Source of the DNA: Spirochaetia bacterium UBA2205
Lineage (GTDB): Bacteria; Spirochaetota; UBA4802; UB4802
Direction: 5' to 3'
Assembly (NCBI GenBank): GCA_002328585.1
Contig: DCUV01000008.1
Coordinates: forward strand, 27,481-91,480
Length of the DNA: 64,000 nucleotides
Under the pieces are notes generated by a model. That model had not been told where the DNA came from. It ran no database searches and was given only the letters and a program-made list of their open reading frames with translations. Shown here in pieces: positions 39,113-47,966 of the stretch. Position 1 is the stretch's first letter, and every line of letters starts with the position of its first letter. Made by a program: the position numbers and the translations under genes.

Positions 39113-39489
39113 AATCTGATGTATTAAATAGTATTATTGATATTAATTTGAAAATATCTTTACGATGGTTGTATAACAGTATTTTCAGGCAGGATTTGTA
39201 AAGAATAAAATAGAATATTTATATTCTATATCGGTGATTCCAAAAATTTCTTGAAATTTTCAGAATTATATTTTAGCATAGCTACAACTCATAATGTATA
39301 TAGTATGTATAAAAATCGAAAAATATACAGCAAGCTTTTAGAACAATGCAGCCGCTGTTGCTGTTTTAAACGTCAATGCTCATAATTTTGAGTTTCACCT
39401 TCCCTTGCTAAAGCGATAGTTGTTGCTGTAACTGAATTATGGGATAGGGATGATTTTATTACTTTAATCTCTGGAGGAAAATACGCTCT
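39113..39489. other. 377-bp divergent intergenic region
   Basis: Upstream of both murJ (minus) and the PQQ/OmpA gene (plus). It has no ORF. It contains the only full intergenic GCGATAGTT copy (39413-39421), about 110 bases from an oppositely oriented copy at the start of the next gene (39533-39543). A Shine-Dalgarno (GGAGG at 39473-39477) precedes the ATG at 39490. Confidence 0.5.
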
Positions 39490-41460
39490 ATGAACCGAAT
39501 TATCACCTATACATGTTTCATGGTAACTATCGCTACCATAGCCTTTGCAGGCGACTGGCCAATATATAAGGGTAATCTTTTTTTTACCGGCAACAATGAT
39601 GAGATAATCGTTCCCGGTAACCAGATTAAATGGCTTTTTTTAGCTAAAGATAAAGTTTTTAATCCGGTGGTAAGTGATGGCAGAATATATTTTGTAGATA
39701 AAAATGCTTTTTTATACTGTATAGATGAAGAAGCTGGCACCATTCTATGGTTAAATGATGTGCATGCCATATCCTCACAATTTAAAGCATATTCTAAATC
39801 TGCTGGTAAAATTAAATACCCGCTTGTTTACGGCAATACGGTACTTGTCAGTGACCCAATAGCAATCTATGCTTTTGATAAAACAAACGGTAAGGTTATC
39901 TGGGCAAGAACAGGACTCAGGGTGGATGAAACAAAACCGCAAGGATTAACAGGCATCACAACTCAGGTCATGGTAGATGGAATTTATGCTGATCCAATCA
40001 TTGATTCTGACACAATCTATTATGGAACACGGAAAGTATTTGCATCACGAGACATTGCAAATGGACACATCGTATGGGAAAATAAGGATATTGCTACCTA
40101 TAGTGGTTTCCCGGTATATTATGACCAATATATTATTACTCAATCAATGAATTATGAAACAAAAGCTTTCACTGTTTTTTGTCTTGAGCAAAGAACGGGA
40201 AAACCGGTATGGCAGCATACATTTTCTGTGCCAATTAAAATTTTACCTCCTGTTGTCAATAAAAATGTTTATGTTCCAGTAAATGACACCATTTACTGCC
40301 TGAATATCAAAAATGGCGAAACAGTGTGGCAAAAAAGTTATAATGGAACTATCACTTCACCATTAAGTTTTACTGACAGGACCATTTTATTTTCATTTGA
40401 CAACAACAGTATTAAAGCTATTAATCCTGAAAATGGTGAGGTTGTTTCAACTATTTTTGTTGGGCAACAATCCTCTCCCTACTTTGTTACAATACGTGAT
40501 GTTATTTATATTGCCTTTAATGAGGTAACCGATAAAAATCCTGTTGCAAAAGTAAGGGCAATGTATATCAACACATCACAGCTATGGTGGGAATTTGTTG
40601 CTCCTTTCCCTGGCGGTGTATCTCAGCCGGTTGCTGCCGACGGTATCTTATTTTTACCTGCAGGAAATTATCTATACGCAATTGGTGCAGGATATATGGG
40701 AAACAAAGGATTTGATAGTGCAAAAACTGCAACTGATAGTGATAATAAAAAAAATGAACAAGAATCTATGCCAGCACCTCACTATTCAGAAAAAGAACTA
40801 TCACAAAAAACTATCACCCCTGAAACACAACCAAAAAAATCGTCTGAGCAAACACAAAAGCAATTGCCAATGCGAACGCTGCCAGTTGAAATAACAAATG
40901 ACCAGCAAAGCCCGCTGAAAGCTAAAGCAACAATTCACTATAAAGACGAAGACGGAGAGTATAAACAATCAACTGCTGTTAATGCAAAAGGCGATATCAC
41001 TGTTCCCGATAAAGACAATGTTGAAGTTATTTTTGAATCAGATGGCCATGTGCCAAAAAAGGTCATTGTTAATAAAAGCGATAAACAGCTAAAAGTAGTT
41101 CTGGATCAGATACAACCGGGGAAATCGGTAATTATTGATAATATACATTTTGATTTTGATAAATGGTACATCAGGAAAGATTCAGTAACTATACTGGACA
41201 AACTGGTTGAGATGATGAAAAAAAATCCCAGCCTTATAGTAGAGGTGCAGGGACATACTGATTCGACCGGCAACAAAACATATAACCAGAAGCTATCAGA
41301 AAAACGAGCGGATGCAGTTGCCGAATATATTATAAAACATGGTATAAGTCCTGAGCGGATCAGCTCCAGAGGGTACGGTGAAACAAAACCAGTAGCATCC
41401 AACGAAACAAAGGAAGGTAGGCAAAAGAATAGAAGAACCGAATTTTATTTTAAATCTTAA
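39490..41460 (+). CDS. Outer-membrane-associated PQQ-like beta-propeller fused to OmpA peptidoglycan-binding domain
   Basis: 656 residues. A signal peptide ends at AFA. Residues about 20-400 form PQQ-like propeller blades (repeats such as NGEVVS, NGETVWQKS and LYCIDEEAGTILWL). A Gln/Lys/Pro-rich linker (about 415-460) and a PEGA-like beta module (about 465-540) follow. An OmpA C-terminal domain (about 545-655) carries the peptidoglycan-binding Asp and Arg in GHTDSTGNK and LSEKRADAV. BamB-like propellers are scaffolds for envelope proteins, and the OmpA end would tether this one to the wall. The stop overlaps the stop of convergent recJ by two bases. Confidence 0.85.
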   Translation: MNRIITYTCFMVTIATIAFAGDWPIYKGNLFFTGNNDEIIVPGNQIKWLFLAKDKVFNPVVSDGRIYFVDKNAFLYCIDEEAGTILWLNDVHAISSQFKAYSKSAGKIKYPLVYGNTVLVSDPIAIYAFDKTNGKVIWARTGLRVDETKPQGLTGITTQVMVDGIYADPIIDSDTIYYGTRKVFASRDIANGHIVWENKDIATYSGFPVYYDQYIITQSMNYETKAFTVFCLEQRTGKPVWQHTFSVPIKILPPVVNKNVYVPVNDTIYCLNIKNGETVWQKSYNGTITSPLSFTDRTILFSFDNNSIKAINPENGEVVSTIFVGQQSSPYFVTIRDVIYIAFNEVTDKNPVAKVRAMYINTSQLWWEFVAPFPGGVSQPVAADGILFLPAGNYLYAIGAGYMGNKGFDSAKTATDSDNKKNEQESMPAPHYSEKELSQKTITPETQPKKSSEQTQKQLPMRTLPVEITNDQQSPLKAKATIHYKDEDGEYKQSTAVNAKGDITVPDKDNVEVIFESDGHVPKKVIVNKSDKQLKVVLDQIQPGKSVIIDNIHFDFDKWYIRKDSVTILDKLVEMMKKNPSLIVEVQGHTDSTGNKTYNQKLSEKRADAVAEYIIKHGISPERISSRGYGETKPVASNETKEGRQKNRRTEFYFKS

Positions 41461-43457
41461 TTGGAAAGATGCATATCGATAATTATCAATAAAGGGGATA
41501 TGAGTCCGTTAAATTCATTAGTCTTTACAGTGTAGATTATATCCACTGGTTTCTTCTGCGATAGAATAGTTTCATATTTATCTTTGCCATTCCATGCCAT
41601 TGCCTCAATTTTTATGGTGCCATCTACAATGCATTTTATATGTTTAGAATTAATAATATAATAGCTTGCAATAGAGCAGTTGCGCGAGATAAAAGTAAAA
41701 GACTTATGTCCTGCACCATACGGTTCAAACAGTTTTAATTCATCCAAAAATTCAAATGATATATAGTCAATAGGCAACTCATAATCATATTGCATATAAT
41801 TGTTACAGGTATCATACTGTTGTAAATAATCATGCAATAACTTTTCAAGCACCTCTATATTTTTTTTATGTATTGAAAATCCAAATGCCTGTTCATGACC
41901 GCCTAATTTTTCAAATATATGTTTAAATTGAGAAACGATTGAAAAAAAATCAAGGTGATTACCCACCCTTCCCGACCCTTTAACAACAGTGCTGTCAGTT
42001 TTATTGGCTATGACTATAACAGGCAACAGGGTTTGATCAGCAATTCTGTTTGCAATGATACCAGTCAATCCTTCCGGAACCTCATCCGATTGTATCATAA
42101 TGATTTTTTTATTAGCGTTAGTACTATAGCTTTCGCTAAATTTGTTAACCAATGTTTGTATAATATTTTTCCGTTCAGCATTGAGTTGTATTATTTCATC
42201 CAATATACCTTTTACTTCGGAAGATTTATCCATCAAAAAAAATTTTGCAGCTAATTCTGTTTTCCCAAATCTACCCGGTGTATTTAAAAGTGGTGATATA
42301 TCCCAGCCAATGACATCAGCATTAATGGGTTTTGCAATATGCTCTCGAATAACGTTGATACCGGTATGATAGGTTTTATCAAAAAATGAAATACCAGCGG
42401 TTACCAGTGTTCTGTTTTCATCCACAAGCGGCATCATATCAGCGATAGTTCCCATGGTTACCAATGGCACTACATCTTTTATAAATTTCATCATCTTTTT
42501 TGATTGCTGGAATTGCATTTTCTGAGCCACTGCAACAGCAAAATCCAATGCAGAAGGGAAAATTTTTTCTGGTTCAATTTTTAAAAGATTTTTGTTGTTC
42601 GATAGTTGTTCTGAATAATCTTTTAAATTAAATAATTTTACCTGTTGCAATGCATTGACTGCCGCTACATCATAATGTAGTATTATCGTGTTGGTATATT
42701 TATTTATAATATGTTGTATATCAGATATATCATTTACTACACCACATTCTTTGTTGCAGCCTCTGTGCATTACTTTATAATGATATGCATTACTGTCAAC
42801 TGCAAGAATAACGACATACTGTTCATAATATCTGGTATAGCTTGATAGCAAAGCAATACATAACTTAAATGCAACTCCCACACCGGCAAGTTCCTTAAAA
42901 GGATAACTGCAAGTATGCAATTTTGGATTTATCATTACAGCATCCGGGAGTTCATCAGAAGGTTCATGATGATCACATACAATGACATCCACACCATGAG
43001 CTTTAGCATAAGCAATTTCTTCAACATCCCGAGTTCCGCTGTCAAGCGTTATGATGCATTGCACATCGCGCTTTCTAAATTCATCAATTATGGGGATGGT
43101 TAATCCATACAGCTCTTCTCCAACTGGATATCGATAACAATAATCTGCACCCAGTAGATCAAAAAGGTGTGATACAATAGTTAATGATGTCAATCCATCA
43201 ATATCAGAATCTGCAAATATCCCAAACTTTATTTTTTGCTGTATGCAATTTTTAATTAATACAATGGCTTCATTGATTGTATTGAAAAGAAATGGACTAT
43301 AACAGTTAATGAGCTCAGGATTAAAAAAAACATAAGCCTTATAGGGGGTGTCAATACCACGTAGTAATAAAAGGTCTGCTGTTACATCGGTGATATTAAA
43401 AAGATGCAATAATGTCTTTTTTGATAGTTCAGCTGTTTTGGTATACACATTTCCCAT
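41457..43457 (-). CDS. recJ: Single-stranded-DNA-specific exonuclease RecJ (DHH family)
   Basis: Degrades single-stranded DNA 5' to 3' in recombination and mismatch repair. The 666-residue enzyme carries the DHH motifs: FADSDIDGLTS (motif I), TLDSGTRDVEE (motif II), VCDHHEP (DHH) and LAGVGVAFKL, then the DHHA1 domain with SGRVGNHLDF and GGHEQAFGF. Motif I and II differ slightly from the usual DYDADG and DCG forms, but the metal-binding aspartates are retained. Downstream of the RNase H gene on the same strand (44 bp). A motif copy is at 42442. Confidence 0.92.
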   Translation of the reverse strand: MGNVYTKTAELSKKTLLHLFNITDVTADLLLLRGIDTPYKAYVFFNPELINCYSPFLFNTINEAIVLIKNCIQQKIKFGIFADSDIDGLTSLTIVSHLFDLLGADYCYRYPVGEELYGLTIPIIDEFRKRDVQCIITLDSGTRDVEEIAYAKAHGVDVIVCDHHEPSDELPDAVMINPKLHTCSYPFKELAGVGVAFKLCIALLSSYTRYYEQYVVILAVDSNAYHYKVMHRGCNKECGVVNDISDIQHIINKYTNTIILHYDVAAVNALQQVKLFNLKDYSEQLSNNKNLLKIEPEKIFPSALDFAVAVAQKMQFQQSKKMMKFIKDVVPLVTMGTIADMMPLVDENRTLVTAGISFFDKTYHTGINVIREHIAKPINADVIGWDISPLLNTPGRFGKTELAAKFFLMDKSSEVKGILDEIIQLNAERKNIIQTLVNKFSESYSTNANKKIIMIQSDEVPEGLTGIIANRIADQTLLPVIVIANKTDSTVVKGSGRVGNHLDFFSIVSQFKHIFEKLGGHEQAFGFSIHKKNIEVLEKLLHDYLQQYDTCNNYMQYDYELPIDYISFEFLDELKLFEPYGAGHKSFTFISRNCSIASYYIINSKHIKCIVDGTIKIEAMAWNGKDKYETILSQKKPVDIIYTVKTNEFNGLISPLLIIIDMHLSN

Positions 43458-43501
43458 CTTATATTTGAATACTATATAACATTTATTTTTCTATTATAAT
43501 T

Positions 43502-44176
43502 TTATATTTTTTTATCTGCAGCCTTTTTTGCCAAATAATCTGCCCTTTCATTAAAGTTGCGCATAACATGCTCAATCTTAAAGTTTGGTATCTGTTTTTT
43601 TAATTCCATTACTTTATCATATAACTTTTTTATTTGTGAGTTGTTTACCTGATATTCACCCAGAAGCTGCCTCACCACAAGCTCAGAATCGCTGCGTATT
43701 TTTAAAAATTTAGTTTTAAAATAAATTGCTATCAGCATTGCCCGTATTAAAGCAACGTATTCTGCCTGATTATTTGTTTTTTTGCCTATATATGATGATA
43801 CTTTGCCAACAAACTGATCATCATTGTTATATATAACTATACCTATTCCAGCCGGTCCCGGATTTCCTTTTGATGCACCATCAACATACATTGTTAAAAC
43901 TGATTCAGTAGGTATGGTTGATAACACTTCAAATCCATCAAATAGTCCTTCATCCGTTTCTTCCATATCCATTGTAATCTGAGTGTTAATATTATTTTTC
44001 TTTTTTATGATAATCTTACTTTTTGATTTTTGCTTATCAAATTGATTAACAATTTTTCGTGCTTCTTCAACTATAGCTAATACATCGTTACTATCAACAT
44101 TAGCAAGCTCTGCAATCTTTTCTATACTCTTACCTTCAGCTAACAACTGCAATACTCTATCAATACTCAGTAACAT
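43502..44176 (-). CDS. RNase H-like protein with N-terminal helix-turn-helix-like extension
   Basis: 224 residues. The C-terminal ~130 residues are an RNase HI fold with all four acidic residues: Asp99 in YVDGASKGNPGPAGIG, Glu139 in NNQAEYVAL, Asp163 in RSDSELV and Asp213 in NERADYLAKKA. This is the rnhA-like type lacking the basic handle. The first ~45 residues (VLQLLAEGKSIEKIAELA) look like a helix-turn-helix, and a Lys-rich linker follows. It could bind RNA/DNA hybrids; whether it is the main RNase HI of the cell is unknown. Next to recJ. Confidence 0.85.
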   Translation of the reverse strand: MLLSIDRVLQLLAEGKSIEKIAELANVDSNDVLAIVEEARKIVNQFDKQKSKSKIIIKKKNNINTQITMDMEETDEGLFDGFEVLSTIPTESVLTMYVDGASKGNPGPAGIGIVIYNNDDQFVGKVSSYIGKKTNNQAEYVALIRAMLIAIYFKTKFLKIRSDSELVVRQLLGEYQVNNSQIKKLYDKVMELKKQIPNFKIEHVMRNFNERADYLAKKAADKKI

Positions 44177-44448
44177 TATTTTTCCCTTAAATTATATAGT
44201 GTCATTGTCATTTTCCATATAAACCATGAAGCTTCTCTTTCAGATTACGTGTCATGCTTATTCCGTTTTCCAAAATGACTTTTATTACTTTGCCATTCAC
44301 AATAAATGCCAGAAGTATTCTCTCTTTTATTATAATTCTATCTATACCATTTTATATCATTATTTTTGCATTAAGTCAACTTTAATTAAAACAATAAAAA
44401 ATAGCTTAAAAACAAGTACAAAAAAAGATACCATTTACAATATTATAG

Positions 44449-45126
44449 CTAATTTTTTAGATACAAAAACCTTCCGCAATTAGTACAGGTTGCCGGTCTT
44501 GATTTTATGACCTCATCCTTTACATACACAGGCACCTGAAAATGACAGCCCATACAAATGCCATCTTCAAGTGGTATAATTGCATTCCCTTTTGTATCAA
44601 TAACCTTTGCAAAACGCACACGTAAATCAGGTGGAAGCTCTGATATCCTTTTATTAAATTCTTTTGCATTAACTTCAGCTTGTTTTTGCATTACTTCTAA
44701 TTTACTTTGAAGCTGCTGAACATCATTTTCAATTTGTTGCAAACGTTTTGGCATCTCCACCTGGAAAATCTCTAATTCACCTTCTATCTGATCTACATCT
44801 TCCATATACTGTAAAAGTTGTTCTTCTATAGTATCTTTTTTTTTAGCCAGGGTATCCAGCTCAGTTTGCATTGACTCAAACTCGCGTTGTGATTTTAATG
44901 AATTTTTTCTACTATCCAGCAACTCAATCCTTGATTCTACATCATGCAATTCCATTTCCTTTTCTTTGATTTTTAATTTAAGCTGGTCAACTCGTGAACG
45001 TAAATCAGACATCCTGGCTCCAATGCTTTTCATTTCATCACGCCAGAAATCAATTGCATGCCGTGAACGTGCAATCTCAGTTTTAGAATCTAAAACCTTA
45101 TTCCATATAGCCTGAAGCTCTAACAT
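44449..45126 (-). CDS. Coiled-coil protein with C-terminal C4 zinc ribbon (COG1579/CT398-like)
   Basis: 225 residues from ATG 45126 (MLELQAIWNKVLDSK). A long alpha-helical hairpin/coiled coil (about 5-165) leads to a zinc ribbon near the C-terminus: CMGCHFQVP then CTNCGRFLY. This is the bacterial family typified by chlamydial CT398, whose biochemical role is not settled. In-frame ATGs at 45147 and 45159 would overlap the NIF3 gene. It follows that gene by 10 bases. The EIIA fusion at 50.4 kb carries a very similar ribbon. Confidence 0.82.
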   Translation of the reverse strand: MLELQAIWNKVLDSKTEIARSRHAIDFWRDEMKSIGARMSDLRSRVDQLKLKIKEKEMELHDVESRIELLDSRKNSLKSQREFESMQTELDTLAKKKDTIEEQLLQYMEDVDQIEGELEIFQVEMPKRLQQIENDVQQLQSKLEVMQKQAEVNAKEFNKRISELPPDLRVRFAKVIDTKGNAIIPLEDGICMGCHFQVPVYVKDEVIKSRPATCTNCGRFLYLKN

Positions 45127-45136
45127 TACGTATATC

Positions 45137-45955
45137 TCATTTCCCATTTTGTACACCACAATGCATAGGATTTTGTTCTTTTTCTGAAATTATTAAACGA
45201 ACATCGTTACAATGCATGGCATTTGTCAAGTAGTTGTATAGTTTTGAATGTAAAAAATGAATGAGGGGTTTTTCGGAATTATAATGTCCAATATCAATAA
45301 CCGCCACATCATGATTATTGGCATAGACTGCATCATGATAACCAACATCACCGGTAACAATGCAATCAACGGGATATGATTGTATGATAGCACTTATCTT
45401 TTTTGAACCTGACCCATTAAAAGCAGCAATCGTTTTAATCTTTTTCTCCAGATTACCATAATGAATAATTGCCATGGTTCTAAGTTCATGTTGCAACTGC
45501 TCAATAAATTGCGATAACAAAATTTCATCTGGTATATATCCAATGGCACCAAAACCAATTCCATTAAACCGTTTATCAGGAAATAACATTTTGATATCGT
45601 TAAGCCTGATAGTTTTTGCTAAAATATCCCAGCATAGTGCATCTAAATTGGTATGCACTGCATATACACTGATAGTACTTTGAATCAGCCGTATTGTCAT
45701 TAAACCATGAACACTGGATATGGTAATATTTTTTAATGAACGGAAAAACATAGGGTGGTGTGTTATAATACAATTACATTTTTTTTCAATGGCTTCATCA
45801 ATGATTTGCGGCGCCACATCCATAGCAATAAGAATTCCGGTAATATTACTTTCATCAAAAGCTATCTGTCGTCCGGAATTATCATATTCCTCCTGGTACA
45901 TCAGAGGAAACTCTTTATCCAGAAAATCAAATAGCTGTTTATGAGGTATATTCAT
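45137..45955 (-). CDS. NIF3-family dinuclear metal-binding protein
   Basis: 272 residues of the YbgI/NIF3 fold: AMDVAPQIIDEAIEKKCNCIITHHPMFF (here split; His-His binds metal), VYAVHTNLDA, and the C-terminal VTGDVGYHDAVYA and DIGHYNSE, all metal ligands. The family includes GTP cyclohydrolase 1 type 2 homologues, but its cellular function is not firmly known. Between thiDN (17-base overlap) and the zinc-ribbon gene. This NIF3/CT398 neighbourhood is common in bacteria. Confidence 0.9.
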   Translation of the reverse strand: MNIPHKQLFDFLDKEFPLMYQEEYDNSGRQIAFDESNITGILIAMDVAPQIIDEAIEKKCNCIITHHPMFFRSLKNITISSVHGLMTIRLIQSTISVYAVHTNLDALCWDILAKTIRLNDIKMLFPDKRFNGIGFGAIGYIPDEILLSQFIEQLQHELRTMAIIHYGNLEKKIKTIAAFNGSGSKKISAIIQSYPVDCIVTGDVGYHDAVYANNHDVAVIDIGHYNSEKPLIHFLHSKLYNYLTNAMHCNDVRLIISEKEQNPMHCGVQNGK

Positions 45956-47246
45956 GCAATCTCCTTTTTATGCTAACAACTATCTGTGCTACATCAGAAG
46001 GGTTTTGTCCAGCAATATACAACAATGGATCATCATCAACAACAATCATAATCTGCGGTTTATCAAAACCCGTGTTCATAAGTTCATCAGGAGCAGTCAC
46101 ATGTATAACCGGCAAATCCATAGCATGAGCTATCGCCCTGATGGCATCACTATTTTTTATACTTATAGCTGTGCGATAGTTACTTTTAATTTTCTGCATC
46201 ATATCAGCAAGTGGATGTTCAACATTACATGCTGCGTCCTTTATCTTAAACACTGAATCCTGATGTGTGATGATACCCCCCGGAAAGAGAGCAAAATCAG
46301 TTTTATTTATAGGATACGGAAGGGCATACGCAATATTGGATGAACCGCTCACAAGGATATCGCCGCACTGTGCAGCCTGAATAACAGAAAATGCTTGTTC
46401 TACCTCATGTATAACTTGTTCTTTATAGTTATAATTAACAATATCAACTAAATGATTGGTGGGACCATGCCCTTTACCCAATGCTAATGAAAATTGTATT
46501 GCTTTTGTAATAAATGCTTTTGCCTTTGCTATGGCTTCTATGGCGTTGTATCCGTTAGCTAAATATGCTGCAATCGCGGCAGAAAAGGTACAACCTGTAC
46601 CATGTGTGTTTTGTGTATTTATTTTTGTTCCTGGTAAAATGGTATAGTCATTCCCATCATAAATAACATCATCGGCACTATCATTCAGATGGCCACCTTT
46701 TATAACAACATATCGTGCACCCGATGAATGAATTTGCTTTGCAACCTTTTTCATATCATCAATTGTTTGTATTGTTAAACCAGTTAAAACCTCAGCCTCA
46801 TGGAGATTTGGAGTAACAACATGCGCCACCGGTAAAAGAAGATTAATAACAGCACTGATGGCATCGTGAGAAAGCAGTGTTGATCCGCCCTTTGCAACCA
46901 TAACCGGGTCAACAACAGTATACGGTATGGAATATTTCTTTATATTCGATGCTACCAATGCAACAATCTCAGAACTGGCAAGCATACCAGTTTTAGCCGC
47001 ATGTATGGGGATATCAGATGCTACTGCATCAAACTGTTTTTGAATCATATCAAGCGGGACCGGCATATAATCACTTACACCCAATGTATTCTGTGCAGTG
47101 ATTGCTGTAATAACAGTCATACCATAGTTACCCAGCGCGGTAATTGTTTTTAAATCCGCCTGTATACCGGCGCCACCGCCAGAGTCAGAACCAGCTATAG
47201 TAAGCACATTATTAATATATGATGCAGTATCCATATTCCATGTCAT
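45939..47246 (-). CDS. thiDN: Bifunctional hydroxymethylpyrimidine kinase / thiamine-phosphate synthase ThiDN
   Basis: 435 residues. The N-terminal ThiD (about 8-265) has TIAGSDSGGGAGIQADLKT, KTGMLAS, VVDPVMVAKGG and NTHGTGCTFSAAIAAYL, phosphorylating HMP and HMP-P. The C-terminal ~165 residues are a ThiN domain (PYPINKTDFALFPGGIITH, HPLADMM and IMIVVDDDPLLYIAG), which joins HMP-PP to thiazole phosphate in place of ThiE. ThiDN fusions are best known in archaea and some thermophilic bacteria. No thiE, thiG or TPP riboswitch is seen here. A GCGATAGCTC variant and a full motif copy form an inverted pair at 46127-46183 inside the ThiN part. Confidence 0.88.
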   Translation of the reverse strand: MTWNMDTASYINNVLTIAGSDSGGGAGIQADLKTITALGNYGMTVITAITAQNTLGVSDYMPVPLDMIQKQFDAVASDIPIHAAKTGMLASSEIVALVASNIKKYSIPYTVVDPVMVAKGGSTLLSHDAISAVINLLLPVAHVVTPNLHEAEVLTGLTIQTIDDMKKVAKQIHSSGARYVVIKGGHLNDSADDVIYDGNDYTILPGTKINTQNTHGTGCTFSAAIAAYLANGYNAIEAIAKAKAFITKAIQFSLALGKGHGPTNHLVDIVNYNYKEQVIHEVEQAFSVIQAAQCGDILVSGSSNIAYALPYPINKTDFALFPGGIITHQDSVFKIKDAACNVEHPLADMMQKIKSNYRTAISIKNSDAIRAIAHAMDLPVIHVTAPDELMNTGFDKPQIMIVVDDDPLLYIAGQNPSDVAQIVVSIKRRLHEYTS

Positions 47247-47618
47247 GTTATGTAAACAGTTATACTACAATAAATGAGTTCTATTTATAGTATAGGTGAA
47301 ATCACAGTTTATAGGTACACCATAATTTTCAAGAAAAATTTGTAAACGTATTGCATTATTTTACAGCTCTTGCTATTACCATTATCTCTAATTCATCAAC
47401 TATGCCCTTAACCTGCTTTCCTGCCATGGTGATGGTGCCATGTATTAGCAAATTTAAAATTCTTTTGGCTTGACTGATTTTTGATTATGTGTTTTGCTTT
47501 CTTAACTTTTTATGATTACTTCTTTTAGTTTGTTGTTTATTCATATTGTAATTTGTAATATTTTGTGACAGCTATCTAGTATAACGAACATCTTTATATG
47601 CTTTGAGGTGTGTACTCT
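47247..47618. other. 372-bp intergenic region with a possible coding relic
   Basis: Between thiDN (minus) and the cupin-like gene (plus). Around 47356-47490 on the minus strand there is an open stretch of about 44 codons without a good start, ending at a TAA (47356-47358). Its last codons read MAGKQVKGIVDELEIM; it may be a degenerate gene end. A strong Shine-Dalgarno (GAGGTG) at 47605-47610 serves the next gene. Confidence 0.35.
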
Positions 47619-47966
47619 ATGAACTACAATGAAATTTTTAAACTTACTGCTGATACACGCTGGAATGTAGTTGCTCAGGACGAAAACATGTGGCGTGTTG
47701 GCATTTACCATCCGGAATACAACAGCGCCCGTGAAATTGACAGGTTAGAAAAGCACAGTTGCCCTGAACTTTTTATTTGCGTAAATGGGCAGTGCGGCTT
47801 GCTATTGCGTGAAGGCAGCAGGGAACATCAACTCACAATGAACCCGCTTGAAGCTATTATGGTAACAAGTTATCACAATGGATTTAAGGTTGACAACGAT
47901 GGCTTTTTTATAGTAGCTGAACGTACTGATTTTACAACACACTTTATTGAACGAGATAAACCGTGA
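47619..47966 (+). CDS. Small cupin-like protein of unknown function
   Basis: 115 residues from ATG 47619; a GTG at 47610 lies within the Shine-Dalgarno and is less likely. The sequence has the alternating beta pattern of a cupin: WRVGIYHPEYNSA, HSCPELFICVNGQCGLLL, HQLTMNPLEAIMV and GFFIVAERTDF. A classic three-histidine metal site is not complete, so catalysis is doubtful. It overlaps aroE by 4 bases (GTGA). Confidence 0.6.
   Translation: MNYNEIFKLTADTRWNVVAQDENMWRVGIYHPEYNSAREIDRLEKHSCPELFICVNGQCGLLLREGSREHQLTMNPLEAIMVTSYHNGFKVDNDGFFIVAERTDFTTHFIERDKP

Noticed and set aside
44226..44483. An 85-codon open frame on the plus strand in the spacer between the RNase H and COG1579-type genes
   Set aside because: AT-rich and biased to Tyr/Ile/Phe/Lys, no Shine-Dalgarno, overlaps the downstream gene end, no recognisable motif; most likely chance.
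47247..47400. TPP riboswitch upstream of thiDN
   Set aside because: The conserved CUGAGA and ACCUGAUC boxes are not present on the minus strand before the thiDN start.
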